DNA of 5,773 bases from Prevotellaceae bacterium (GTDB lineage Bacteria > Bacteroidota > Bacteroidia > Bacteroidales > UBA932). The notes under the pieces are model-generated. The model had not been told where the DNA came from. It ran no database searches and saw only the letters and a list, made by a program, of their open reading frames with translations. Shown in pieces: positions 5,751 through 5,773 of this stretch; position 1 is the stretch's first letter, and each line of letters starts with the position of its first letter. The stretch covers positions 1 through 5,773 of the forward strand of contig JAIRKX010000054.1 in the NCBI GenBank assembly GCA_031259805.1, given 5' to 3'. The translations under genes and the position numbers were made by a program.

Positions 5751-5769
5751 CCGTCGGCTAAAGCGACGG
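5751..5769. repeat. Short inverted repeat at the right edge
   Basis: CCGTCG-GCTAAAG-CGACGG is a perfect 6-bp inverted repeat with a 7-base loop. Just to its left, ATTG-TCG-CAAT (5735-5745) is a second small inverted repeat, and GCAAT occurs on both sides (5741-5745 and 5769-5773). The 5701-5773 stretch has no open gene and looks like intergenic repeat DNA, possibly the end of a dispersed palindromic element cut by the window. There is no T run, so a terminator for a gene beyond the edge is not supported. Confidence 0.55.
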
Positions 5770-5773
5770 CAAT

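Overview
All recognisable genes in this window lie on the minus strand, so transcription runs from high to low coordinates. The features point to a member of the Bacteroidota, most likely order Bacteroidales. The tRNA promoter has the -7 box TATCTTTG, matching the Bacteroidota consensus TAnnTTTG. Start codons are preceded by A/T-rich leaders rather than Shine-Dalgarno sites. There is a lipoprotein whose mature N terminus (CYDEDD) resembles the Bacteroidota surface-export signal, and a DUF5723-type outer-membrane protein. I cannot place genus or species from the sequence alone.

Layout in order of transcription: (1) 5647-5773 is non-coding and holds a small inverted repeat, a 7-bp tandem repeat, the tRNA promoter and a leader hairpin. 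(2) 5573-5646 is tRNA-Arg with anticodon CCG. (3) 4990-5550 encodes a UPF0316 (DUF5698/DUF2179) membrane protein. (4) 3377-4951 encodes a 524-residue beta-rich lipoprotein that I do not recognise. (5) 1991-3373 encodes a DUF5723-like outer-membrane protein starting 3 bp after the lipoprotein stop. (6) 1033-1941 encodes phosphate butyryltransferase (ptb). (7) 1-1019 encodes butyrate kinase (buk), cut by the window edge about 15 residues before its expected end.

Functionally there are two clear modules. Ptb and Buk convert butyryl-CoA (or a branched short-chain acyl-CoA) through the acyl phosphate to the free acid, with ATP formed by substrate-level phosphorylation. The lipoprotein and the DUF5723 protein look translationally coupled and probably act together at the outer membrane in an unknown role. 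All spacers between genes are short (22, 38, 3, 49 and 13 bp) and none holds a convincing intrinsic terminator, so long co-transcripts are possible. The only good promoter match is the one before the tRNA.

The most notable observations are a paired change at a near-universal tRNA tertiary contact (G19-C56 replaced by A19-U56), a perfect 15-bp tandem repeat filling the ptb leader, a 9-bp repeat that gives the DUF5723 gene four consecutive in-frame ATG codons, and the undescribed lipoprotein/outer-membrane pair. I found no CRISPR array, transposase, phage gene or defence system.
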